Origin: Gordionus sp. m RMFG-2023
Lineage: Eukaryota; Nematomorpha; Gordioida; Chordodea; Parachordodidae
Direction: 5' to 3'
Length of the DNA stretch: 64,000 nt
NCBI RefSeq assembly: GCF_954871325.1
Contig: NC_088775.1
Location: forward strand, 41,393,561-41,457,560
A model generated the notes under the pieces. The model saw only the letters and a program-made list of their open reading frames with translations. It had not been told where the DNA came from and did no database searches. The translations under genes and the position numbers were made by a program. This document shows positions 36,078-47,891 of this stretch, piece after piece; position 1 is the stretch's first letter; every line of letters starts with the position of its first letter.

Positions 36078-36461
36078 CTAGTTTCATTATATTAGTATCC
36101 TATGATTTGGACGGAAAGGTCTAATAAATATGACCAGATATTTGACCCCACTAGTTAGAATTAAAGGTATAAATATTTTTTTTAAAAATTTCATAATAAT
36201 CAAGTGGGGTAAAAATAAAATTGAAAAAAGCCTTTTAGTGATTAATATTTAGTGGATGATAACTTTTATAATAACATCAGTGTTATACTAAAGTCATTTC
36301 TTTTATTGAATATTTTCAAAGGATATAACAAATAATTTTTATTTCTAAAGTAAAAAAATTGAAAATTTTGTCAAGGTCAAATTATATTAATATATTTCGA
36401 AATTATTTTTAAAGGAAAGCTTGTTATATATAAATGTTATATTAACCAAAAAAAATAAAAC

Positions 36462-36553
36462 CTTTCAACGCTGTCTAGGTAGGACTGACCATCGTGACCA
36501 CCCACGGCATACAACAGTCCCCTAAGTGCGGCTACGCCTACACCGCATCGTCG
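36462..36553 (-). CDS. KLHL20: KLHL20 exon: second Kelch repeat
   Basis: Acceptor aaatcag, donor gtttta, phases 0/2. It encodes [20 protein letters not shown] then [10 protein letters not shown](R). This 92-bp exon is too short to stand out by length but fits its neighbours in frame and in sequence. Confidence 0.94.
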
Positions 36554-36839
36554 CTGATTTATTTTAAGTTTTTAATTTATATATAATAATTTTTATCAAT
36601 AGTATTTGATTATTTTTATATTTTTTTTACCCAAAAAAAATTTTAAAAATTTTGTCTAACTTGTTGAAAGAAAAGAGTCAATGAAACCTTCTATTGAACT
36701 GTATGAAGTAATATTTGCAAATTCAATATATTAAGCAAGGAAAAAGATTCGCTATTATTACGCTACAATCTTTAATATCAATTTAAATGTGTATATTTAT
36801 TTAATTAATTATACATATGATTTTAGCAAAATGCTACAA

Positions 36840-37560
36840 AAAATTGATTTGGATTTAAGAGGTAATGTATAGAGCTTAGGATATTGCTGAAATATTAACA
36901 AATATCAAAGATAACGTGGATGAAAAATTTAATGAAATATATGAGAACGTTAAGGAAATTGCAAGTATGTTTGGGATTGAAATTTTTAAACCTAGGTTTC
37001 TAGACAATACAATCGCTCAAATATTGATGCATCTAAGAAGGAGGATTTTTATAAAATAAATATTTTTATTCCCCTTTATTGATATATTTTTATTTCAATT
37101 AAAGAAAAGATTTATTAGTCATAATTAAAAAGCTATTATTTTCCACTGCCGGTTGAGCTGAATTGTTGATTACACATGAAACCCGAGAGGAAAAAATCTC
37201 AGAGTTTTAAGTTACTTTGTGATGTCGAATTTTGGTATGAAATTCTTGACAGAATCAATTATTCTTTAACCAAAAAATGCTTTGCGGCCCTCCATGTGTA
37301 ATTGTAATTTAGATTCCCTATCTAATATCAAAACATTATTATTTATTTTAGCTACCTTACCGATTAGTACCTGCACTAATGAAAGGTCTTTTTCAACTTT
37401 ACAAAGGTTAAAAATCTATATAAGAAATATTACAGGTGAAAACCGTTTAGATGGAAGTTCTATTAAATATTTGTAAGGAGATTATTCTAAATAAAATTTT
37501 GATTCTAAATGAATTAGCAAAATCTCAGAGAAATGTAAACCTCTCTTTATAAATTCTCAA
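36840..37560 (+). pseudogene. hAT transposase 3' part (ZMYM/52-kDa-repressor-like type)
   Basis: A plus-strand frame reads AEILTNIKDNVDEKFNEIYE then VKEIASMFGIEIFKPR, typical of the region before the dimerisation domain. Then 37282-37476 gives ILATLPISTCTNERSFSTLQ then RLKIYIRNITGENRLDG. The motif LPxSTCxxERSFSxLxRLKxYxR is diagnostic. Stops between the pieces and the lack of the 5' part show a dead copy. No ends were found. Confidence 0.8.
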
Positions 37561-38460
37561 AACATTGTAAAATAATTATATTAGTTATTAATATATAATC
37601 TAATTTTAAATCAATATATTTAAATTTATTCGTAAATTAAAATAAATTTATAGTTATAATATTTATATAATTTTTATATTAACTCTTAAAATTACAAAGT
37701 GCTGCATTTGCAATAAGAATTATTTATATTTTAATAATATCGACATTTATATGAGTTATAATTGGTAAATTTATTTTTTTTAAATGCCATTATAAGAATT
37801 AATTATATTTTAATGTTATTGTTAATCTACATTTTTTTTAAAATACTTTTTTTTACAATAAAATTTTTAATATTATAATCTGTATAAATATCTACATTTT
37901 AAAATTTATTTTATATTATAAAAAAAAATGAATACATTGTTAAATAAAGGAAAGTTTATGCTATTTTTATATAATAAATAAAATCTATAAAATTTTCTTT
38001 AAAATAGCATAAGATATAAGCAATCCCATGAAAAAATCTTGCTACGCTACTATCAAATGCAAATAATTTAACAAGGCTAGCAAAAACATTCTACAAACAA
38101 GCGCAAATTATGATTCCATTTTAAGTGACTTAGAAGAAAAATACCATGTTCTTCTCATAAAACATGGATGTTATCTTTCAATGCTAGCCAAAAAATTGTT
38201 TAGGTTCCAACAACTAGCACATCTAGAGAAATAAGTTTTCTCTATTACTGAGTTGACGTTGAATTTAAGGAGATCATCCTTATGCCGGACAAATTTAAAT
38301 AAAATTATTATTTTACATGGTAACTATAAAATTACAAAATTAAGTTTCCTTTTCATTATAGATCGAAAAAGTAGTGTATATTTTATTTTTAATTTAGTTA
38401 TTCTTAAAAAAATTCCATTAGCAATTTAAAAAATATATTATAAAAAATTTATGTGTGGGA
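37561..38460. other. KLHL20 intron, plain part
   Basis: Very A+T-rich; nothing recognised. Confidence 0.45.
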
Positions 38461-38585
38461 CGATTTACGCCACCTATGTTGACGGCGGCTAAAAGCGGCG
38501 CGCCACTGGCCACCGATAGGATTTTAAAAATTCGCGTCAGCCTCCTATAGTTTTATTGGCGCAGAGAGAGGTCTAAGTATAAGTA
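38460..38585. other. Local GC-rich patch
   Basis: About 120 bp with ggcggctaaaagcggcgcgc and nearby gccactggccaccg stand out from very A+T-rich intron. No frame or clear inverted repeat was seen; it may be the end of an unidentified transposon. Confidence 0.3.
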
Positions 38586-38828
38586 TAAGAATGAAATGAA
38601 GAAAATATAGTATAAGTGATCATATAACATATTATCATGTTTTACTGCAATTTTTAAGAAATTTCGTTGTAAAATTAGATGGATTATTGGATCACTTTCC
38701 TTTCCCTAAATCAATAATAAATGATCAGATTTTACCCCAATTATATTTGTTTTTAAATTATGAGACCTGATATTTTTTAATATAGAGAATTATATACAAA
38801 CAATAATATTAGATATCGTAGTACTTAC

Positions 38829-38920
38829 CTTATGCATAGGAGCACCCATCTTCCAATCTCCAGTTTCGGAGTCAAAACGTTCGAGCGATGCTATTGCGTC
38901 CCCATTGCACCAACCGCCCG
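38829..38920 (-). CDS. KLHL20: KLHL20 exon: first Kelch repeat
   Basis: Acceptor aaattag, donor gtaagt, phases 1/0. It encodes (A)[20 protein letters not shown] then [10 protein letters not shown]. Vertebrate KLHL20 has [20 protein letters not shown] at this place. Confidence 0.94.
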
Positions 38921-39477
38921 CTAATTTGTTAGTTAATGAGTGCGGGAAAGAGTAGAAGGTAGAAGGGTACAAGGTGTGGTTAAGAGAATTTTAATAAGTA
39001 ATATATAATATGTATAAAATATTCAAAAATAAACCATGTCATCAATAAAATTTGTTTCGAGCTCTGAGCTCTTAAAACTAAAGATCTTTATTTCGGAAAG
39101 AAAAGGTTTTTAAGATGTTATTTATTAAGCAAAAAAATATTATCCTTCTGTTTTAAAAACATTATGAGTTTTTTAAATTTATTTTAAGGTTGGTAAATAA
39201 AATATTGACTTATCATTTTAAAATGAAAATTAAATAAATAAAGAAAGAAATATACAATAAGAATGTGTGTACGTTCAACAAGTGTATAATACAGTTTTTT
39301 TATCATTTATGTATTATATCAGAACAGTTTAGTAATAGATATCCCATTTGGTTCGAGAAATAGATTTGCGATCACATTAACTACATAAAAGGCAAAAACC
39401 ATTAACTACATAAAAGGCAAAAACTTTCGAGATTCAATGTATTAGAAAAATGTTAAAGAAATTTGTATGTTCCAAAC

Positions 39478-39688
39478 CTACGTAGAGGACTTGGGATCGA
39501 TTAGCGGACCGACGATGGCGAGTGCGGGTGGTTTGAAGGGCTGGCCGTTCTAGAGGAAGCAAAAGGTAATCCTTGGCCTCGTCGACCAAATCGCGACATG
39601 TGGGCTCACCCCGGATTAGAGGGTGAATTCCGACAGTGCCCACCAAAAATTTTGCCTTCATTAGAGGGAGCCGAACATGTTGCAAAAC
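39478..39688 (-). CDS. KLHL20: KLHL20 exon: end of BACK and start of Kelch
   Basis: Acceptor aaatag, donor gtttgg, phases 0/1. It encodes [20 protein letters not shown], then [38 protein letters not shown] and ends at SQVLYV. The donor was chosen at 39477 rather than 39480 because only that keeps the next exon in frame and restores VLYVAGGW. The intron before it, at 14.8 kb, is the longest. Confidence 0.94.
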
Positions 39689-40199
39689 CTATTTGCACAA
39701 AAATGATTTTTTTAGTAATTCAATTAATTTGTTTATGACCAAGCAAGCATTTTAACTATAATTTAAAAATACAACATCCTGAGAAAAAATCAAATGGAAA
39801 ACTACGTCAAATTCTTATCCGTGCTGTTAAATAATGTCATTTAAATTTTTTAATATTTTAGCCAAATTATCAGATCGAATCAAATATATAGATTTTATAA
39901 ATTATTCAAATTTATTCATACGTATAGTCAATTAAAAAATTATAATCTTTATAAAAAAATATCATCGACATCAATTGAACATGTTCTTAGTACAAAAGGT
40001 TGTGTTAAGTGCTAAACGTTCTTGTTTAATAATTGAAAAACCATTATGTTAAAAATAAATAAAAAATGTAGTAGTAGGATATAATAATATAAAAATTCTA
40101 TTTAGTAAATTTTTTACATTTTTATTGATAATTATATCTTTCAATTATAAAAATGTATATTTATGGCCTTTTATATATAATAAAAAAAATACGATAGAA

Positions 40200-40560
40200 A
40201 TATTTACTATAGCATTTAGTTTCCAGGTAACGGCAGCACTTTTTTTTAAATGATAAGTAATGTGCTTATTTTTTGGAAAATAACGAGTAAGGTAACGGTG
40301 TCTCTTTTTTAGGGATAGTAACGAAAAATAAGAACGTTACATTTTTAAAGTTATTATATTCACGGTAATGGTATTTATTTGTGAATTTAATAATATTGAA
40401 TATTTATCATATCAATATTGAATATTCATCGTATCGAATATTAGCAATTTGCAGTTATTGAAGATTTGCCATATTGAATGTGAGATATTTGCCTTATCAA
40501 ATATTAAAAATTCTCCATATTTAATATAGGATATTCGCCGTATCAAATAATTTTGAGTTA
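40200..40560. repeat. Degenerate short repeats (ggtaacgg and cgtatcgaatatt types)
   Basis: From about 40225 to 40370 ggtaacgg/taacgg motifs recur, and from 40380 to 40550 variants of gaatattcgccgtatc recur. Similar taacgg motifs occur at 57160-57240. They may be parts of decayed MITEs; boundaries are unclear. Confidence 0.35.
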
Positions 40561-40857
40561 GTATTATATCGATTAAAGTTTAAAAAACGATAATGAATTT
40601 TACTTGTAATTCTTTTGGTATATATACATTTATATAATTATCCAATTTAATTTCTAATAATATGCAATTTGATTAACCTCGATAATATAATATTACATGT
40701 TGGAAAGTTATAATATAATATACAAATAACGTCCTTTTAAAATATATAACGTGACCTTTTAAAATATATCTTAACCTTTACAATAATAAATATTCAGATG
40801 TAACAGTTAGTATTCGACCTGACGAATAAAAAAATTATTATTGATTTTATTATTTTA

Positions 40858-41163
40858 TGGAAGGCATTGCAAACAAGGTACGAGTAAAACAAACTTTTAT
40901 TGAAAAATTTATATATTTGTTTTTTACAAAAATATATTACACTTTATATACATTTTCAGTAATCAGTTTTTGTAACTATTCACAAAATAAAATGATATAA
41001 AAATAAGGTTTTTAGTATGTTAAATAAGAAAAGACAATTTTAAACTCTTTAACATATTAAAATAGAAAAGACAATTTTTAAAAGGTATTTTGAATATCAT
41101 ATAATATAAAAACCTTCAAAAAATATAAATATAATATGACATGTAAATTAGTCATATTCAACA
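40858..41163 (-). repeat. Gypsy-3 LTR (left)
   Basis: On the minus strand it starts tgttgaatatgactaattta and ends gcaatgccttcca. A polypurine tract (aaaaagggggaga) lies just upstream on that strand. Confidence 0.9.
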
Positions 41164-41169
41164 TCTCCC

Positions 41170-43480
41170 CCTTTTTCTAAGTGACTCTTCCTCCATTTGT
41201 CATCTCCTTCGTCGATCTGGCTCGAATTAGTTTGTGCCTTGTATCATCGCTCGTCCAACATCGTTTGTTGATCCGTTGTTTGCATTTGACCTTTCCATTT
41301 AGCTTTTAAAATTTTATATACATATTTTATTAAAATCTTTCATTTATTTTTAATCATTTTTTAGATCGTAAGTCATATTTCCTGTTTTGAACTTGAATTT
41401 TTGTTTGACTTTGACTTTCTTCACCTCTTCCCCCTCTAAAAATCAGTGTAGTATTATCGTTTGTTATTGCGTTTGTTGTTCTTTTCTTTATTTGATCAAG
41501 ATGTCTCCTAATAAAGTTGTATCCATTATCTATTTTATATGTCAAGTTTCATTCCTTTTGTACTACTACTCCTTTATCCCAAATATTTTCTTTAAACGTC
41601 TTGTACCAAATCTTGTCTCCTATTTCTATTTCTCTATTCTTTGATATTTTTCTTCCTAATATATTCTCGTTATCTTCCAAAGGTTTGATTAAGTCCCATT
41701 TAGTCATGGTCGTTCTTGAAAACATTACTTTACTGGGTATCATATTAGTTGTATCGGCGTATTTCTATAATTAAACAAAAATTTCTCTAAAGCTACGTCC
41801 AAGTCTATGTTCGTGTTGTTTTCCATATTTCTTTTAAGACTCATTTTCATAGTTTTTTTCATCCGTTCACATTGACCATTCGATTGTTGATGATGAGGTG
41901 CTGTAAGTATGTGTTTTATGCCATGATCTTTACAAAACTTTTTAAATAATTGACTAGTAAAATTCGTAACATTATCCGTCACGATTTTGTGTGGTATTCC
42001 GAATAAGCTTATAATTCTCATCAATTCTTTTAAAGTTGATTCCGTCGTAATGTTTTTCATTCGTTTTATGATTGGAAATTTGCTATACGCATCCACAAAT
42101 ACCATAAAATTGTTGTTTTCAAATTGTGCAAAATCTATATGTACACGTTCAAAAATCTTTGTTGCTGGTTCCCATGGATTTTGTATATTGTGAGGGTTAT
42201 CCGAATATCTGTTACATGAGTCACAATTTTTTACCTCTAGATCTATCTCCGTGTTTATACCAGGCCACCACAAATAATCCCTCGCTAACATTTTCGTTTT
42301 ACCTGCACCTAGATGTCCTTTATGTAGTTCGCGTAAAATCTCTTTTCTCATGTTCAGCGGTATTATTATTCTGTTTTCTTTAAATAGACAATGTTTTATC
42401 AAACTCAATTCCATTTCCATGTTTCTGTATGTTTTGTTTTTTATTAGTTCATTATTTCTAATATTATCAATTATTTCCACTAGTTCTTTATCATGCAATA
42501 GGTTTTTCTTTACCATCTGCTTCGATGTGAAATAAAACTGCTCCTAGTCCTTTTTTCGACGCGTCAGTCGCAATTCCAATTGGTAGATCAGGATTGTAAA
42601 AATTTAAAGTTGGCGGACTACTAATCAACGCTTTCAAATCATCAAAACTCTTTTGGTGCACATCTTCCCATATCCATTTTTCCTTGTTAACCATTTTATA
42701 TAGAGGATCAGCTAAGTCTGCAAAGTTGCACAAAAATTTTCTGTAATAACTGGCCATGCCTAAAAATGTCGCTAGTTCTTCTTTTATTGTCGGTTTTGGC
42801 ATGTTTGTTATGGCATCTATCTTATTTTCGTTCGGGTGAATGCTGGTTTCATCTATATCGTGTCCTAAAAATCTTATCTCTTTCTTCAAAAACACACCTT
42901 TTAGAAATTTGGTGTAAGCCGATATTTTGTTATTCTATCGAAGACTTTTTTTATGTTATTAATATGTATTTCATCATTATCACCCGTTATCAGTAAGTCA
43001 TCTATGTAGAATATCACGTCCTTCATATCCCCAAATATTCGATCCAAGGTACTTTGAAATATAGCAGATGAAGTTTTTAAACCAAAAGGTAGTCTTGTAA
43101 ATTGATAATACCCTTTGTGTGTTGAAATGGTCAAAATATTCCTGCTGCTTTTGTGGATCGGAATTTGCAAGAAGGCCTCTTTAAAATCTATTTTGGTGAA
43201 TTTTTTTCCTTTTGATATATTTGATATTAGGTCGTTTATCAGTGGAATCGGGTACTTGAAGTCCTCCAAAGCAGGATTTACCGTGCTTTTGAAATCCGCG
43301 CATAGCCTGAGTGATCCATCACTTTTGTAAACAGGAGTAAGTGGACTTGCCCAGCGTACTTCCTCTACAGGTTCTATAATCTTGTCGTCAATCCATTTCT
43401 GTAACTCTTTTGTTATTAAATCAATTCTTTTGTATGGAATACGTCTTGTCTATAATCTTGTCGTCAATCCATTTCTGTAA
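41170..43480 (-). pseudogene. Gypsy-3 Pol region
   Basis: Minus-strand frames carry reverse transcriptase (KKFTKIDFKEAFLQIPI and YIDDLLITG), RNase H (IGIATDASKKGLGAVLF) and integrase: HKGHLGAGK, CDSCNRY, VHIDFAQF, KIVTDNVTNF, then HHQQSNGQCERM. It is the K02A2.6-like gypsy type common in invertebrates. It is broken by a few changes. Confidence 0.88.
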
Positions 43481-43491
43481 CTCTTTTGTTA

Positions 43492-44610
43492 TTAAATCTT
43501 CGGTGTGGTGTTTTCTTTTAGGTATAACTTGACGTTGCTTCTACATATCGGTTTTTTGTTAATTTTTAACATGCATTCTTTTATCAAATTTTCTATCGTG
43601 TCATTATGATTCTCTTCGATATGATTTACAAATTTATCCAGTATATTTCCAAAATCTCTTATCCATGTCCTTCCTAGAAGCGCAATCTTGTCGCTTTGGA
43701 CTACAAAAGCATCTAAGTTTTGAGTTTTGTCTTCATATCTCACTTTTATTTTAACGATTCCTAGCACCTCTATTCTTCTCCCATCATAGCCAGTCAGTTT
43801 CGTATCCGATTTATTCAAGACTTTGATTCCTATCTTTTTAGCAATATTAATCGGCAATATCGAAAATCGTGACCCGGTATCTATCTGCATGTCTACCGGT
43901 ATATCGTTAAGGTATATCGTAACTTTGTAAGCATCATTTGCTTTATTGTCCTCTTCCAAGTTCTTTGCACCCAAATTAAATAAATTATGTTCTTTTTTGA
44001 TTATTTTATCATCATTATCTTCTTTTATCTCCTCTATATCGACAGTGTTTACGTTGTTAGAATATCTGAGTTGATTATTATTATTGTTTTGATTTCTATT
44101 ATTATATGATTGGTTGTAACTTTGATTATTGTTATATCGAGGTGTGTATCGTGATTCATTTTGTTGTCTGTTAAATCTATTATTATAATCACAATAGTAT
44201 CGATTATCATTATTATTATTATTATTTCTATTATTGAATCTCGAATTAAAGTTGTTTCGATATCTATAGTTGTTTTGATATCGCGGGTTGAAATTTTGTT
44301 GTCTTGGGTAGTAATTGTTTTGATACCTTGGGTTGTAGTTGTTCCTTTGATAGTTATTCCCTTGATAAATGTTCCCTTGATAGTTGTTCCCTTGATAGTT
44401 GTTCTCTTGATAGTTGTTCCCTTGATAGTTGTTCCCTTGATAGTTGTTCCCTTGATAGTTGTTACATCTTGGAGTCCATTGATATCTATTTGTATAATTC
44501 ATTTGTGTGTTTGACCCTTTGTTATGATCGTCATACTTTACCATACGCCTATCCATTTTATCATCTCTATGTCCTTCTATTTGTTTGATGATGTTCGATA
44601 ATCGATTCAA
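43492..44610 (-). CDS. Gypsy-3 Gag-protease frame, partial
   Basis: A 372-residue minus-strand frame. The first half is Asn/Tyr/Gln/Arg-rich, with a run of about nine NNYQG units and Arg-Asn-Tyr-rich sequence that may replace zinc knuckles in RNA binding. Near residue 246 is the protease motif MQIDTGSRFSIL, followed by ALLGRTWIRDFG. The frame joins the inverted block at its start, so the N-terminal part of Gag is missing here. Confidence 0.8.
   Translation of the reverse strand: MNRLSNIIKQIEGHRDDKMDRRMVKYDDHNKGSNTQMNYTNRYQWTPRCNNYQGNNYQGNNYQGNNYQENNYQGNNYQGNIYQGNNYQRNNYNPRYQNNYYPRQQNFNPRYQNNYRYRNNFNSRFNNRNNNNNNDNRYYCDYNNRFNRQQNESRYTPRYNNNQSYNQSYNNRNQNNNNNQLRYSNNVNTVDIEEIKEDNDDKIIKKEHNLFNLGAKNLEEDNKANDAYKVTIYLNDIPVDMQIDTGSRFSILPINIAKKIGIKVLNKSDTKLTGYDGRRIEVLGIVKIKVRYEDKTQNLDAFVVQSDKIALLGRTWIRDFGNILDKFVNHIEENHNDTIENLIKECMLKINKKPICRSNVKLYLKENTTPKI
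44340..44462 (-). repeat. 15-bp tandem repeat encoding NNYQG
   Basis: ttcccttgatagttg recurs about eight times with small changes. The sister copy at 46525-46580 has only about four units. Confidence 0.9.
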
Positions 44611-46115
44611 CGGATAATGGTACGAATTTTACCAGTCAACTATTTAAAAAGTTTTGTGAAGATCATGGCATAAAACACATACTTACAGCACCTCATCATC
44701 AACAATCGAATGGTCAATGTGAACGGATGAAAAAAACTATGAAAATGAGTCTTAAAAGAAATATGGAAAACAACACGAACATAGACTTGGACGTAGCTTT
44801 AGAGAAATTTTTGTTTAATTATAGAAATACGCCGATACAACTAATATGATACCCAGTAAAGTAATGTTTTCAAGAACGATCAGGACTAAATGGGACTTAA
44901 TCAAATCTTTGGAAGATAACGAGAATATATTAAGAAGAAAAACATCAAAGAATAGAGAAATAGAAACAGGAGACAAGATTTGGTACAAGACGTTTAAAGA
45001 AAATATTTGGGATAAAGGAGTAGTAGTACAAAAGGAATGAAACTTGACATATAGAATAGATAATGGATACAACATTATTAGGAGACATCTTGATCAAATA
45101 AAGAAAAGAACAATAAACGCAATAACAAACGATAATACTACACGGATTTTTAGAGGGAATATGACTTACGATCTAAAAAATGATTAAAAATAAATGAAAG
45201 ATTTTAATAAAATATGTATATAAAATTTTAAAAGCTAAATGGAAAGGTCAAATGCAAACAACGGATTAACAAACGATGTTGGATGAGCAATGATACAAGG
45301 CACAAACTAATTCGAGCCAGATCGACAAATAAATAATGGAGCTATGAAGGAGATGACAAATGGAGGAAGAGTCACTTAGAAAAAGGGGGAGATGTTGAAT
45401 ATGACTAATTTACATGTCATATTTTGGAAGATTTTATATTATATGATATTCAAAATACCTTTTAAAAATCTTTTCTTATTTAACATACTAAAAACCTTAT
45501 TTTTATATCATTTTATTTTGTGAATAGTTACAAAAACTGATTACTGAAAATGTATATAAAGTGTAATATATTTTTGTAAAAAACAGATATATAAATTTTT
45601 CAATAAAAGTTTGTTTTACTCGTACCGTGTTTGCAATGCCTACCATAAAATAATATGGTGGCAGAAAAGAACTACCTTTTTGTTATAAAATTACCATCAA
45701 AGTATAGACGATTTTATGATGCAATCAACGATGACTTACGTACGACACAAATCAAGGACGATCGCACGTGTATATTATGATAATATAGAAGACATGCAAC
45801 ACGTTTATAGGTCTATCAATGGCAAGGAATATGTAGATGATGACGGAAAACGATTTATATTAAAAGCGAAAATGTATCAGAGATATTAAACAGTTGTAGT
45901 ATCATATATATAATAAATTACATTATAAATTATAATAATAAAATATTATAAAAATAAAATAAAATGAAACCGTTAAAAAATTGCCTACTTGAATGCCCTA
46001 TATACTCTAATTTGATTATTTTTTAAGGAAATTCGACGCCATTTTAAAATATCCACAATACACGGACGCAGAAAAAGCGTATGCTTTCACGCAGAGACTT
46101 CCGGAAGAAGAGTAT
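44600..46115 (+). other. Inverted block of Gypsy-3 (integrase end, LTR, Gag start)
   Basis: Plus-strand sequence here repeats the reverse complement of 41350-41970 (integrase end, ILTAPHHQQSNGQC), then an LTR, then the reverse complement of about 47020-47480 (Gag start, MVAEKNYL). Both borders switch abruptly to minus-strand element sequence. Confidence 0.85.
45393..45650 (+). repeat. Gypsy-3 LTR (central, opposite orientation)
   Basis: Same sequence family as 40858-41163 but on the plus strand, somewhat shorter, and preceded by aaaaagggggaga. Confidence 0.85.
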
Positions 46116-47482
46116 CTATCTGCATGTCTACCGGTATATCGTAACTTTGTAAGCCACATTTGCTTTAATGTCCGCGTCCAAGTTTTTTGCACCCAAATAA
46201 AATAAATTATGTTCTTTTTTGATTATTTTATCATCATTATCTTCTTTTATCTCCTCTATATCGACAGTGTTTACGTTGTTAGAATATCTGAGTTGATTAT
46301 TATTGTTTTGATTTCTATTATTATATGATTGGTTGTAACTTTGATTATTGTTATATCGAGGTGTGTATCGCGATTCATTTTTATTATAATCACTATAGTA
46401 TCGATTATCATTATTATTATTTCTATTATTGAATCTCGAATTAAGTTGTTTCGATATCTATAGTTGTTTTGGTATCGCGGGTTGAAATTTTGTTGTCTTG
46501 GGTAGTAATTGTTTTGATACCTTGTGTAATTGTTCCCTTGATAGTTATTCCCTTGATAAATATTCCCTTGATAGTTGTTACATCTTGGTGACTATTGATA
46601 TCTATTTGTATAATTCATTTGTGTATTTGACCCTTTGTTATGATCGTCATACTCCTATCCATTTTATCATCTCTACGTCCTTCTATTTGTTTGATAGCTA
46701 CATTATCGTTTTCTATTTTTATATTTTCTACTTTATCAATTATATTTACGACAGCCTCTTGTTCCTCAAATTCCATTCCTAATTTCAATATCTTTGGTAT
46801 TGTTATCCCATCTGCCCTTGCAATTTTTTGTCGTAATTCTTTGTTAATGGACGACACTCTTATTTTTTCTATTGCTTTATCAAAATTAGCATATTTTCAT
46901 TTATTGTTTAATCTACATATTTTGCTTACCCATTGTCCGAACGTTTCACCTTCTATTACGATTGACGGGTTAGTAAATTCTGTTAGCGTGCATGGCTTCT
47001 AATTTTAGATACTCTTCTTCCGGAAGTCTCTGCGTGAAAGCATAAGCTTTTTCTGCGTCCGTGTATTGTGGATCTTTTAAAATGGCGTCGAATTTCCTTA
47101 AAAAATAATCAATGTTATTAGAGTATATAGAGCATTTAAGTAGGCAATTTTTTAACGGTTTCATTTTATTTTATTTTTATAATATTTTATTATTATAATT
47201 TATAATGTAATTCAAAATATATATGATACTACAACTGTTTAATATCTCTGATACATTTTCGCTTTTAATATAAATCGTTTCGTCATCATCTACATATTCC
47301 TTGCCATTGATAGACCTATAAACGTGTAGCATGTCTTCTATATTATCATAATATACACGTGCGATCGTCCTTGATTTGTGTCGTACGTAAGTGTAATCAT
47401 CGTTGGTTGCATCATAAAATCGTCTAATAGTATACTTTGATGGTAATTTTATAATTAAAAGGTAGTTCTTTTCTGCCACCAT
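46115..47482 (-). pseudogene. Gypsy-3 Gag region (second copy)
   Basis: The minus strand starts MVAEKNYLLIIKLPSKYTIR and continues through KNCLLKCSIYSNNIDYFLRK then FDAILKDPQYTDAEKAYAF, a capsid-like region, to the Asn/Gln/Tyr-rich repeat. It is broken at several points and shares most sequence with 43800-44610 and 45655-46110. Confidence 0.75.
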
Positions 47483-47491
47483 ATTATTTTA

Positions 47492-47794
47492 TGGAAGGCA
47501 TTGCAAACAAGGTACGAGTAAAATAAACTTTTATTGAAAAATTTATATATCTATTTTTTACAAAAATATATTACACTTTATATACATTTTCAGTAATCAG
47601 TTTTTGTAACTATTCACATAAAATGATATAAAAATAAGGTTTTTAGTATGTTAAATAAGAAAAGACAATTTTAAACTCTTTAACATATTAAAATAGAAAA
47701 GACAATTTTTAAAAGGTATTTTGAATATCATATAATATAAAAACCTTCAAAAAATATAAATATAATATGACATGTAAATTAGTCATATTCAACA
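47492..47794 (-). repeat. Gypsy-3 LTR (right)
   Basis: Nearly identical to 40858-41163. On the minus strand it is followed by tggtggcagaaaag, in the place of a primer-binding site. Confidence 0.9.
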
Positions 47795-47891
47795 GATTTG
47801 TTATTATTTATATTAGAATAATTTCCTTTTAATATTCATAAAATATTATTGAATAATAAAAAGGTAAATTGATACCTTAATTGATTATTAT

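Larger units (their letters stand above)
40858..47794 (-). mobile_element. Gypsy-3: rearranged gypsy array with three LTRs
   Basis: LTRs at both ends (40858-41163 and 47492-47794) point along the minus strand, while a third, central LTR (about 45393-45650) points along the plus strand. From right to left, the minus strand carries a Gag region (to about 46115), then an inverted block (44600-46115) with integrase end, LTR and Gag start, then Gag-protease (43492-44610) and pol (41170-43480). The flanking five bases do not match. This fits two copies sharing a central LTR, with the middle part inverted. Coding parts are broken in several places, though long stretches remain open, and the LTRs are very alike, so it is fairly young. 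Confidence 0.82.

Noticed and set aside
41387-43330. Plus-strand frames over Gypsy-3 pol
   Set aside because: They are shadows of the minus-strand integrase, RNase H and reverse transcriptase regions.
40853-47799. A 5-bp target duplication around Gypsy-3
   Set aside because: tttta and gattt do not match, consistent with a rearranged array rather than a single insertion.
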